Both the position numbers and the translations under genes were made by a program. From positions 62,001-126,000 of the forward strand of contig NZ_FMTP01000003.1 of the NCBI RefSeq assembly GCF_900100155.1: 64,000 bases of DNA, read 5' to 3'. Source of the DNA: Ancylobacter rudongensis (GTDB taxonomy: Bacteria; Pseudomonadota; Alphaproteobacteria; Rhizobiales; Xanthobacteraceae). Every line of letters begins with the position of its first letter. Positions within the stretch are counted from its first letter, which is position 1. Below are positions 50,606 to 58,274 of this stretch, in pieces. The notes beneath the pieces were generated by a model. That model was not told where the DNA came from. It saw only the letters and a list, made by a program, of their open reading frames with translations, and ran no database searches.

Positions 50606-50689
50606 AAGCCCCGCTCCGCGCAGAACCACCCCCGTTCGCGACCGCGCTGGCCTCGAACGGGAAGCCCCGAAAGGCAACGCAGGCACGCG

Positions 50690-52729
50690 ATGGACTATCT
50701 CGGACAGCTGCTGGCGAACGGACTGGTGCTCGGGGCGATCTACGCCCTCGCCGCCGTGGCGTTCACCCTGGTGTACGGCGTGGTGCGCCTGGTGAACTTC
50801 GCCTTTGGCGAACTGTTCATGCTCGGCGCCTTCCTCACCGCGTCGCTGATGCTGCCCGAGGTGCGCCTGCTCGGCACCATCGTGCCGATGCCGGGTTTCT
50901 CGCTGCCGGTCGCGGCGATGGGCGCCATCACCCTCACCGCCGCGCTCGGCGTGCTGGTCGACCGCATCGCCTATCGCCCGCTGCGCAACGCCCCGCGCCT
51001 TGCCCCGCTCATCACCTCCATCGCCGTCTCGGTGGTGCTGCAAAGCCTCGCCCAGACCATCTGGGGCGCGGAGGAGCTGCGCTTCCCCGAATTCTACCTC
51101 GCCACCCTGCCCCCGGTGGTGCTGTTCGATTCGATCTATCTCTCGGTGATGGACCTCGTGGTCATGGCGACCGCGCTGGCCGCCATGCTCGGGCTTTCCG
51201 CCTTCATCGCCCGCTCCTCGCTCGGCCGGGCGATGCGGGCGAGCGCCGAGGACCAGATGGCGGCGACGCTGGTCGGCATCCCGGTCAACCGGGTGGTGGC
51301 CGCCGCCTTCGCCATCGGCTCGGGCTTTGCCGCGCTGGCCGGGCTGCTCTACGCCCAGACCTATGGCTTCGCCCATTCCAGCATGGGCTTCCTGCCCGGG
51401 CTGAAGGCGCTCACCGCCGCCGTGCTCGGCGGCATCGGCTCGATTCCCGGCGCGGCGCTGGGCGGGCTGATCCTCGGCCTCGTCGAGGCGCTGGGGTCCG
51501 GCTATCTGCCCAACGGCACCGCCTGGAAGGACGCGATCAGCTTCGTGCTGCTGGTCGGGCTGCTGTATCTGCGCCCGCAGGGCCTGCTGGGCAAGCCGGA
51601 GCTGAATTCCGCCGGGCGCGGCAGCCTGCTGGGCGGCGCCTCGGAATTTGGAGCGGCGTGGTTGCGCACCTCGTTCGCGAAGGTGGACGGGGCGCTGGCC
51701 CGCGCCGCCGCTGGCGGCCCGCGCGCGGCCCTCGCTTTGCTGGCGCTCGCCATCCTGGTCGGGGCGCTGGTGCCGTCCGACTACTGGCTGCGCATCCTCA
51801 CCATGGTGGTGATCTACGGCATGCTGGCGAGCGGGCTCAATGTCATCGTCGGCTTTGCCGGCCTGCTGGATCTCGGCTTCGTCGCCTTCTGGGCGGTGGG
51901 GTCCTACCTCACCTCGATCCTGTTCGTGCTGGTGCTGAAGGACCAGTTCGGCGTCGCCCCGGCCGATATCTGGTGGCTGCTTTATCTCAACCTGCCACTG
52001 GCCGGCCTGCTCGCCGCCGGCTTCGCCGTGCTGCTCGGCACCCCGACGTTGCGGCTGCGCGGCGACTATCTCGCCATCATGACGCTCGGCTTCGGCGAGA
52101 TCGTGCGCGTGGTCGCCATCAACTGGATGGACCTGACCAACGGGCCGATGGGCATTCGCGGCATTCCGGCGCCGAACCTGTTCGGCATCGCGCTCGGCTC
52201 GCCGCGCGCGCAGTTCTTCTTCGCGCTGGCGCTGGCGGTGCTTGTCGTGTTCGCCATCGCCCGGCTGGTGCGCTCCTATGTCGGGCGCGCCTGGGTGGCG
52301 ATCCGCGAGGATGAGGAGGCGGCGGAGGCGATGGGCGTGCCCACCGCCCGCTACAAGCTCTACGCCTATGCCGCGAGCGGCTTTGTCGGCGGCTTCGTCG
52401 GCGTGTTCTACGCCCATAGCCAGCAATATATCAGCCCGCTGAACTTCTCGCTGTTCGAGAACATCCTGCTCCTGATGCTGGTGGTGCTCGGCGGGCTCGG
52501 CACCTTTGTCGGCCCCTTTGTCGGCGCGCTGATCTGGATCGTGTTCCTGCAGCTGGCGCTCGACCTGCCCTTCGTGCAGGCCTATCCCGAAACCCGCTTC
52601 GCCCTGCTCGGCGTGGTGCTGATCGTGCTGATGGTGTTCCGCCCGCAGGGGCTGGCCGCCAGCGCCCGCGTCGCTCTCACCATGCCGGGCGCCCGGCCCG
52701 GCGCCCGGCGCGTGAAGGAGGTCGCATGA
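50690..52729 (+). CDS. Fused LivH-LivM permease of a Liv-type ABC importer
   Basis: A 679-residue protein in which the two permeases of a branched-chain-type importer are joined. The LivH-like part (about 1-295) has GAIYALAAVAFTLVYGVVRLVNFAFGE and the late loop GLKALTAAVLGGIGSIPGAALGGL. A linker of about 50 residues follows. The LivM-like part (about 350-670) has YGMLASGLNVIVGFAGLLDLGFVAFWAVG and RGDYLAIMTLGFGEIVR. Usually these are two genes. Its stop overlaps the LivG start (ATGA). Confidence 0.93.
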   Translation: MDYLGQLLANGLVLGAIYALAAVAFTLVYGVVRLVNFAFGELFMLGAFLTASLMLPEVRLLGTIVPMPGFSLPVAAMGAITLTAALGVLVDRIAYRPLRNAPRLAPLITSIAVSVVLQSLAQTIWGAEELRFPEFYLATLPPVVLFDSIYLSVMDLVVMATALAAMLGLSAFIARSSLGRAMRASAEDQMAATLVGIPVNRVVAAAFAIGSGFAALAGLLYAQTYGFAHSSMGFLPGLKALTAAVLGGIGSIPGAALGGLILGLVEALGSGYLPNGTAWKDAISFVLLVGLLYLRPQGLLGKPELNSAGRGSLLGGASEFGAAWLRTSFAKVDGALARAAAGGPRAALALLALAILVGALVPSDYWLRILTMVVIYGMLASGLNVIVGFAGLLDLGFVAFWAVGSYLTSILFVLVLKDQFGVAPADIWWLLYLNLPLAGLLAAGFAVLLGTPTLRLRGDYLAIMTLGFGEIVRVVAINWMDLTNGPMGIRGIPAPNLFGIALGSPRAQFFFALALAVLVVFAIARLVRSYVGRAWVAIREDEEAAEAMGVPTARYKLYAYAASGFVGGFVGVFYAHSQQYISPLNFSLFENILLLMLVVLGGLGTFVGPFVGALIWIVFLQLALDLPFVQAYPETRFALLGVVLIVLMVFRPQGLAASARVALTMPGARPGARRVKEVA

Positions 52730-53508
52730 GAGCGCCCTCCCCCACGCCGCTGCTGCAAGCCCGCGCCATCACCGTGCGCTTTGGCGGGCTGGAGGCGGTC
52801 GGCAATCTCGACATGGCCATTGGCCGCAACGCCATTCACGGGCTGATCGGCCCCAATGGCGCCGGCAAGACCACGGTGCTGAACGTGCTGACCGGCTTTG
52901 TCCGCCCCACCGAGGGCGAACTCGTCTTCGACGGCGCGGAGATCGGCGGGATCGGGGTCAACGGTTTCGCCCGGCGGGGCCTTGCCCGCACCTTCCAGAA
53001 CATCCGCCTGTTCGGCGCCATGACGGTGCTGGAGAGCGTGCTGGTCGGCGCCCATCAGCGCTTTTCCGCCAATGCGCTCTCCCTCGTCTTCGGCCGGCGC
53101 GCCGCGCGCGATGCGGAAGCGGCGATGATCGCCCGCGCCTATGAGCTGCTCGCCTTTGTCGGGCTGGGGGCAGAGGTGGCCGACCGCGTCGCCACCACCC
53201 TGTCCTACGGCCACCAGCGCCGGGTCGAGATCGCCCGCGCGCTGATCTCCTCGCCCAAGCTGCTGCTGCTCGACGAGCCGCTGGCCGGGATGAACGCGGT
53301 GGAGAAGGCCGAGATCGCCGATCTGGTCCGGCAAGTGCGGGCGCAGGGCATCGCCGTGCTGCTGATCGAGCACGACATGCAGGTGGTGCGCCGGCTGTGC
53401 GACCACCTCACGGTACTGGAATACGGCCGCAAGCTGGCCGACGGCCCGCCGGAAGAGGTGCTGGCCGACCCGGCGGTGCAGGCCGCCTATCTCGGCCGGG
53501 CGAGGTGA
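52726..53508 (+). CDS. livG: Liv-type ABC importer ATPase LivG
   Basis: A 260-residue ATPase with Walker A GPNGAGKTT, the LivG-type RTFQNIRLFGAMTVLESVLVGAH segment, signature-loop equivalent LSYGHQRRVEIARAL, Walker B LLLLDEPLAGM and H-loop IEHDM. The start overlaps the permease stop. Confidence 0.94.
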   Translation: MRAPSPTPLLQARAITVRFGGLEAVGNLDMAIGRNAIHGLIGPNGAGKTTVLNVLTGFVRPTEGELVFDGAEIGGIGVNGFARRGLARTFQNIRLFGAMTVLESVLVGAHQRFSANALSLVFGRRAARDAEAAMIARAYELLAFVGLGAEVADRVATTLSYGHQRRVEIARALISSPKLLLLDEPLAGMNAVEKAEIADLVRQVRAQGIAVLLIEHDMQVVRRLCDHLTVLEYGRKLADGPPEEVLADPAVQAAYLGRAR

Positions 53509-53513
53509 TCCAG

Positions 53514-54281
53514 ATGAGCCCCATCGCACCGATCGTCCACCCCATCGAACCAACACTGCACCCCACCGAACCCCTACTTCAGGTTGCGGGACTGGCGGTT
53601 TCCTATGGCCGCATCCGCGCCGTCGACGGGATCGACCTCGCCGTGGAGCCCGGCCGGATCGTGTCGCTGGTCGGCTCCAACGGCGCCGGCAAGACCACGA
53701 CGCTGATGGCGCTGTCCGGCCTGCTGCCGCTCGCCTCCGGGCGAATTCGCTTTGCCGGAGAAGACATTACCGCGCTGGCGCCGGAGCTGCGGGTGGCGCG
53801 CGGCATCGCCCATGTGCCGGAGCGCCGCCGCGTCTTCGCCGGCATGAGCGTGCGCGAGAATCTGGTGCTCGGCGCCTATGCGCGCGGCGATGCCGTTGAT
53901 ATCGCAAGCGATCTCGATCGGATGGTGGCGCTGTTCCCGCGCCTCGGCGAGCGCATGGCACAGCTGGCCGGCACCCTGTCCGGCGGCGAGCAGCAGATGC
54001 TGGCGATCGCGCGCGGGCTGATGTCGCGCCCGTCTTTGCTCATCATGGACGAGCCCACCATGGGCCTCGCCCCGCAGATGATCGACCTGATCCTCGACAC
54101 CGTGCTGGAAATCCGCAAGCAGGGGATGACGGTTCTTCTGGTCGAGCAGAACGCGGTCGAGGCGATGCGCCTGTCCGACCATGTCTACATCATGCGCCTG
54201 GGCCGTATCGTCCATGAGGATAGCGGCGCGAATATTGATCCGGAGCGCGTGAAGTCTTTCTATCTTGGAGCCGATTCATGA
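53514..54281 (+). CDS. livF: Liv-type ABC importer ATPase LivF
   Basis: A 255-residue ATPase with Walker A GSNGAGKTT, VPERRRVFAGMSVRENL, signature LSGGEQQMLAIARGL and Walker B LLIMDEPTMGLAPQ, the usual LivF marks. Its first 20 residues are unusual: a Pro-rich run with the echoed units HPIEPTLHPTEP ahead of the normal start LLQVAGLAVSYG. GAGGTG lies upstream of ATG 53514. The stop overlaps the ureohydrolase gene start. Confidence 0.92.
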   Translation: MSPIAPIVHPIEPTLHPTEPLLQVAGLAVSYGRIRAVDGIDLAVEPGRIVSLVGSNGAGKTTTLMALSGLLPLASGRIRFAGEDITALAPELRVARGIAHVPERRRVFAGMSVRENLVLGAYARGDAVDIASDLDRMVALFPRLGERMAQLAGTLSGGEQQMLAIARGLMSRPSLLIMDEPTMGLAPQMIDLILDTVLEIRKQGMTVLLVEQNAVEAMRLSDHVYIMRLGRIVHEDSGANIDPERVKSFYLGADS

Positions 54282-55228
54282 CGGAATACCCTGGCGCTGC
54301 GCCCCGGATGCGGCTCGGAACCTTTCTCGGCGTGCCACAGGCGACGTCCGCCAGCGCCGGGCAGATCGCCGTCATCGGCCTGCCCTTCGATTGCGGCACC
54401 AACGCCACCCGCATCGGCTCGCGCCAGGGGCCGGCCTCGTTCCGCGCCATGTCGAGCGAGGTGCGCCCGTTCTATCCCCCACTGGCGGATAGCGACCCGC
54501 GCGAAGGCGGGCGGGTGGTGGATCTCGGCGATGTCGATGTCGTCGCCTCCGATATCGGCCCGTCCATGGCGGCGATGGAAGCCGTGGTGCAAGAGGTGGT
54601 GACGGCGGACGCGGTGCCGCTCTGCGTCGGCGGCGACGGCACGGTGACATTGCCGGTTCTGCGAGCACTGGCAAAGCGTTATCCCGAGCTGGTGCTGATC
54701 CATATCGACGCCCATACCGACGCCTATCCCGGCGAGGAGCTCAACACCGGCACCACCTTCACCCTGGCGGCGCAGGAAGGGCTGGTCGACACCAAGCGTT
54801 CCTTCCACATCGGCGCGCGCGGCACCATGCTGGTCGGCGGCGCCTATGACCACACGCGCGCGCTCGGCTACCGGCTGATCCCCGGCGAGGACGTGCGCAA
54901 GCGTGGGCCGGAGGCGATCGCCGCCGAGGTGCGCGAGGTGGTCGGCACGCGCCCCGTTCACCTGTCCTTCGACATGGATTATTTCGACCCCTCCGCCGCG
55001 CCGGGTGTCGCCACCCCCACCTGGGGCGGGCCGCCGGTGGCGGAGGTGTTCGATCTCCTGCACGGGCTGAAGGGGCTGGATCTGGTCGGTGTCGACATCA
55101 ACACGCTGAGCCCGCCCCATGACGTGCAGGGCATGTCGGCCATGCTGGCCGGCCATGTCGCCGTCATCGCCCTTCATCTCGTCCAGCTCGGCCAGGCGGA
55201 ACACCGCCTGAATGCCGGGCATCGCTGA
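54278..55228 (+). CDS. Agmatinase/arginase-family ureohydrolase missing one metal ligand
   Basis: A 316-residue ureohydrolase-fold protein. The second and third Mn motifs are intact: DAHTDAY (Asp144, His146, Asp148) and SFDMDYFDP (Asp232, Asp234) with TPTWGG after it. The first motif, normally GGDHS/T, reads GGDGT, so the His that binds Mn-A is Gly121. Relatives hydrolyse guanidino compounds (agmatine, guanidinobutyrate, guanidinopropionate) to urea plus an amine. It is coupled to livF, suggesting that the importer brings in its substrate. Activity with one ligand missing is uncertain. Confidence 0.85.
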   Translation: MTEYPGAAPRMRLGTFLGVPQATSASAGQIAVIGLPFDCGTNATRIGSRQGPASFRAMSSEVRPFYPPLADSDPREGGRVVDLGDVDVVASDIGPSMAAMEAVVQEVVTADAVPLCVGGDGTVTLPVLRALAKRYPELVLIHIDAHTDAYPGEELNTGTTFTLAAQEGLVDTKRSFHIGARGTMLVGGAYDHTRALGYRLIPGEDVRKRGPEAIAAEVREVVGTRPVHLSFDMDYFDPSAAPGVATPTWGGPPVAEVFDLLHGLKGLDLVGVDINTLSPPHDVQGMSAMLAGHVAVIALHLVQLGQAEHRLNAGHR

Positions 55229-55240
55229 ACGGAGGCCGTC

Positions 55241-56398
55241 ATGAGCCTGGAAACGACGCTGGTTCCCGAACCCTATGTCTGGTCCGAGCCGCCGCTCGGC
55301 GATGCCAAGAGCGCGCCGACCCGCTTCTACACCGACCCCGCCGTGTTCAAGGCCGAGATGGCGCACATCCACATGAAGAGCTGGTTCTTCGCCGGCCGGG
55401 TGGACGAGGTGGCGAACCCCGGCGACTTCAAGGCGCTCGACAGCGTCGGCGGCCCGGCGCTGCTGGTACGCGGCGAGGACGGCGTGCTGCGCGCCTTCGC
55501 CAATGTGTGCCGCCACCGCGCCTCCATCCTCATGGAAGGCTGCGGCAACGCCAGGAACCTCACCTGCCCCTACCACGCCTGGAACTACCGGCTCGACGGC
55601 ACGCTGGCCGGCGCGCCCGGCATGCGCGAAGTGCCGAAATTCGAGAAGCCGCCGCACGGCCTCATCCCCATCCGCATGGAAGTGTGGGAAGGCTCGGTCT
55701 TCCTCAACTATGACGACAATGCCCCCGGCCTGATGGCCCATCTCGGCAACATGCCGGAGCTGGTCGGCAGCCATAAGCTCGGCGAGATGGTCAAGACCTG
55801 GCACATGGAGATCGAGACGAGGTGCAACTGGAAGCTCCTGCTCGAAAACGCCATGGAGACCTACCACACCGGCATCGTCCACGCCGCCACCGTCGGCGCC
55901 CAGCGCTCGGTCAGCTTCCCCACCCAGGGCAATTGGCACGTCATCCAGGTGCAGGCCAACCGCTCCATCGCCGTGCTCGGCCAGGAGCCGCCCTTCCCGC
56001 CGATCGAGGGCCTGTCCGAGCAGGCGCGCAAGGGCACGTTCTTCACCGTCATCGAGCCGACCGTGCAGTTCGTCTACGCACAGGACTGCATGTGGTGGCT
56101 GGCGGTGCGGCCGATCGCGGTCGACCGCTCCGTGCTCTCCGTCGGCGGCTGCTTCCCCAAGGCCTATACCGAGCTGCCCGATTTCGAGGAGCGCGCGGCG
56201 CCCTATTACAAGCGCTGGGAAGCGGTGGCGATGGAGGATGTCGACATCCTGCAGAAGCAGCAGATCGGCCTCTCCTCCTGCCTCGCCCGCCCCGGCCCGC
56301 TCTCCTGGCGCGACGACATGGTGCTGGCGATGAACCGCTGGGTGATGGCGCAGCTGCCCGCCGACATCGTCGCCGGCATGGCTGAGGGAACCGAGTGA
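55241..56398 (+). CDS. Rieske non-haem iron oxygenase, alpha subunit
   Basis: A 385-residue ring-hydroxylating/demethylating oxygenase subunit. The Rieske [2Fe-2S] site is intact (NVCRHR ... LTCPYHAW, C-x-H ... C-x2-H, about 88-110). The mononuclear iron site follows in LENAMETYHTGIVHA (two His in H-x4-H, with the Asp/Glu ligand later). Relatives include carnitine oxygenase CntA and betaine or stachydrine demethylases. The ATG follows GGAGG. No ferredoxin or reductase gene is in the window, so the electron donor must come from elsewhere. Confidence 0.92.
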   Translation: MSLETTLVPEPYVWSEPPLGDAKSAPTRFYTDPAVFKAEMAHIHMKSWFFAGRVDEVANPGDFKALDSVGGPALLVRGEDGVLRAFANVCRHRASILMEGCGNARNLTCPYHAWNYRLDGTLAGAPGMREVPKFEKPPHGLIPIRMEVWEGSVFLNYDDNAPGLMAHLGNMPELVGSHKLGEMVKTWHMEIETRCNWKLLLENAMETYHTGIVHAATVGAQRSVSFPTQGNWHVIQVQANRSIAVLGQEPPFPPIEGLSEQARKGTFFTVIEPTVQFVYAQDCMWWLAVRPIAVDRSVLSVGGCFPKAYTELPDFEERAAPYYKRWEAVAMEDVDILQKQQIGLSSCLARPGPLSWRDDMVLAMNRWVMAQLPADIVAGMAEGTE

Positions 56399-57393
56399 AA
56401 CCTATGCGTGTGCTGCTCACCCATAACCGCGACCTGCTCAAGCATTTCTACGGCTACAGGGCCGTCGACGCCCTGAAGGCACTGCCGATCGAGCTGGTGA
56501 TGAACGACAGTAATGAGCCCCTGTCGGGAGACACCCTCGTGAAGGCAGCGGAGGGCTGCGAGGTGGTCATCTCCGACCGCCTCGCAGCCGGCCCGCGCGA
56601 GGTGATGCAGCGGCTGAAGGATGTGAAGCTGTTCACCCGCTGCGCCGTCGACATGCGCAATATCGACGTCGACGCCGCCTCCGAGGCCGGCATCCTCGTC
56701 TGCAACTGCTCCTCCGGCTATGCCGACGCGGTGGCCGAGCACGCCCTCGCCCTCATGCTCGACCTCGCCCGCAACATCACGCGGGATGCCGAGCGCTACC
56801 ATGCCGGCGACGCCTCGCATGCGATGGTGTTCGGCCGGCAGCTGGCCGGCGCCCATGTCGGCGTCATCGGCTATGGCTCGATTGGCCGGCGCATCGTCGA
56901 GCTGGCTTTGGCCTTCAAGATGAAGGTGACGGTGCATGACCCCTATGCGCGCTTCGACAATGGCGCCGTCATCCCCGTGGGGCTGGACGAGGTGCTAGCC
57001 AAGCCCGATTTCGTGGTCTGCGCCGCCTATGCGACGCCGGAAACCGAGCGGATGATGAATGCGGGCGCCTTCGCCCGGATGCGCCGCGGTGCTTTCTTCA
57101 TCAACGTTTCGCGCGGCATACTGGTCGACGAGGATGCGCTGGAGGCGGCGCTCACATCAGGCACCATCGCCGGGGCCGGGCTTGATGTCGGCGACGGGCC
57201 GGACCAGCAGCCCTCGCTGCGGCTCGCCCGCCTGCCCAACGTCGTCGCCACCCCGCATTCGGCGGCGCTGATGATCGAGCCGTCGGAGTTCCAGGCGATG
57301 GAAACGGTGGAGCAGGTGAAGGCGATGCTGGAGGGGCGGTTGCCGATCCATGCCAGGAACCCGCATCGCATTCCCAACTGGCTGTCGCGATGA
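56395..57393 (+). CDS. D-2-hydroxyacid dehydrogenase-family protein, catalytic Glu not conserved
   Basis: A 332-residue NAD-binding enzyme of the D-isomer 2-hydroxyacid dehydrogenase family: VGVIGYGSIGRRI (dinucleotide site), catalytic Arg in NVSRGILVDE and His in VATPHSA. The usual DVFExEP segment reads DVGDGPDQQP, so the catalytic Glu is absent in an ungapped alignment; a neighbouring Asp could substitute. The GTG overlaps the oxygenase stop, and an ATG at 56404 is also possible. It probably oxidises or reduces a 2-hydroxyacid intermediate of the pathway. Confidence 0.88.
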   Translation: MKPMRVLLTHNRDLLKHFYGYRAVDALKALPIELVMNDSNEPLSGDTLVKAAEGCEVVISDRLAAGPREVMQRLKDVKLFTRCAVDMRNIDVDAASEAGILVCNCSSGYADAVAEHALALMLDLARNITRDAERYHAGDASHAMVFGRQLAGAHVGVIGYGSIGRRIVELALAFKMKVTVHDPYARFDNGAVIPVGLDEVLAKPDFVVCAAYATPETERMMNAGAFARMRRGAFFINVSRGILVDEDALEAALTSGTIAGAGLDVGDGPDQQPSLRLARLPNVVATPHSAALMIEPSEFQAMETVEQVKAMLEGRLPIHARNPHRIPNWLSR

Positions 57394-58274
57394 GCGCGCT
57401 TGTCCCGGTACGGGCGCCGGCGTTCACGCCGCCTCCGGGCGCGTGCGACTGCCACATGCACATCTATGGCCCGGCGGAGATCTATCCGCCGGCGCCCGCC
57501 TCGCCTTTCCCCCCCGTCGCGGGCGGCGACATCGCGGCCTATCTGAAGGTCCGTGCCATGCTCGGCCTCACGCGCGCTGTGGTTGTGCAGCCCTCGGTCT
57601 ATGGCTTCGACAACCGCGCCACGCTCGACGCCATGGCGGTGCTGGGCGACGATGCGCGCGGCGTCGCGGTGGTGCCGCCTGAGGTGAGCGAACAGGAGCT
57701 GGAGCGGCTGACCGGCCTCGGCATACTCGGCATCCGCTTCTTCATGATCGGCGGCGGCGCGCTGGGCTGGGGCGATCTGGAGAGGCTCGCCGCCAAGACC
57801 GCCGCCTATGGCTGGCATGTGCAGATGCAGATGGATGGCCGCCTGCTGCACGACGAAGCCGATCGCCTGTCGCGCCTGCCGGGCCGGCTGGTGATCGACC
57901 ACAATGGCAAATTCCTGGAGCCGGTCGGGCTCGACCATGCCGGCTTCCGGGCGCTGCAACGCCTGCTGGACGGCGGGCGCACTTTTGTGAAAACGTCGGG
58001 CGTCTACGAGACCTCGCGCAGCGGTCCGCCCGATTACGCCGATGTCGCGGCGCTGGCCCGCGCACTGATCGCCCATGCCCCGGAGCGCTGCCTGTTCGCC
58101 ACCAACTGGCCGCACCCGTCCAAGCCCGGCAACCCGCCGGACGACGCAGCGCTGGTCGACCTGTTCCGCGCGCTCTGCGGCAGCGATCCCATTGCGGCGA
58201 AAATCATGACAGACAATGCGGCGGAGCTGTATGGCTTCGACCGTCCAACAGGTGAGCAGGAACGCCTCCCGTGA
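57390..58274 (+). CDS. Amidohydrolase-fold lactonase (LigI-like)
   Basis: A 294-residue TIM-barrel hydrolase of the 2-pyrone-4,6-dicarboxylate lactonase/COG3618 group. It has an early HxH (ACDCHMHIYGP), VQPSVYGFDNRAT, a mid-barrel DHNGKF, KTSGVYETS, and a late FATNWPHPSKPG stretch with the catalytic-type Asp region after it. Members open lactone or cyclic rings. ATG 57390 overlaps the dehydrogenase stop. The substrate is probably a cyclic product made after the Rieske step, which is inference. Confidence 0.85.
   Translation: MSALVPVRAPAFTPPPGACDCHMHIYGPAEIYPPAPASPFPPVAGGDIAAYLKVRAMLGLTRAVVVQPSVYGFDNRATLDAMAVLGDDARGVAVVPPEVSEQELERLTGLGILGIRFFMIGGGALGWGDLERLAAKTAAYGWHVQMQMDGRLLHDEADRLSRLPGRLVIDHNGKFLEPVGLDHAGFRALQRLLDGGRTFVKTSGVYETSRSGPPDYADVAALARALIAHAPERCLFATNWPHPSKPGNPPDDAALVDLFRALCGSDPIAAKIMTDNAAELYGFDRPTGEQERLP

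Noticed and set aside
50270-52426. A 718-codon minus-strand frame opposite the fused Liv permease
   Set aside because: The product is His/Gln/Arg/Asp-rich with no family resemblance, and runs across the palindromic intergenic element.
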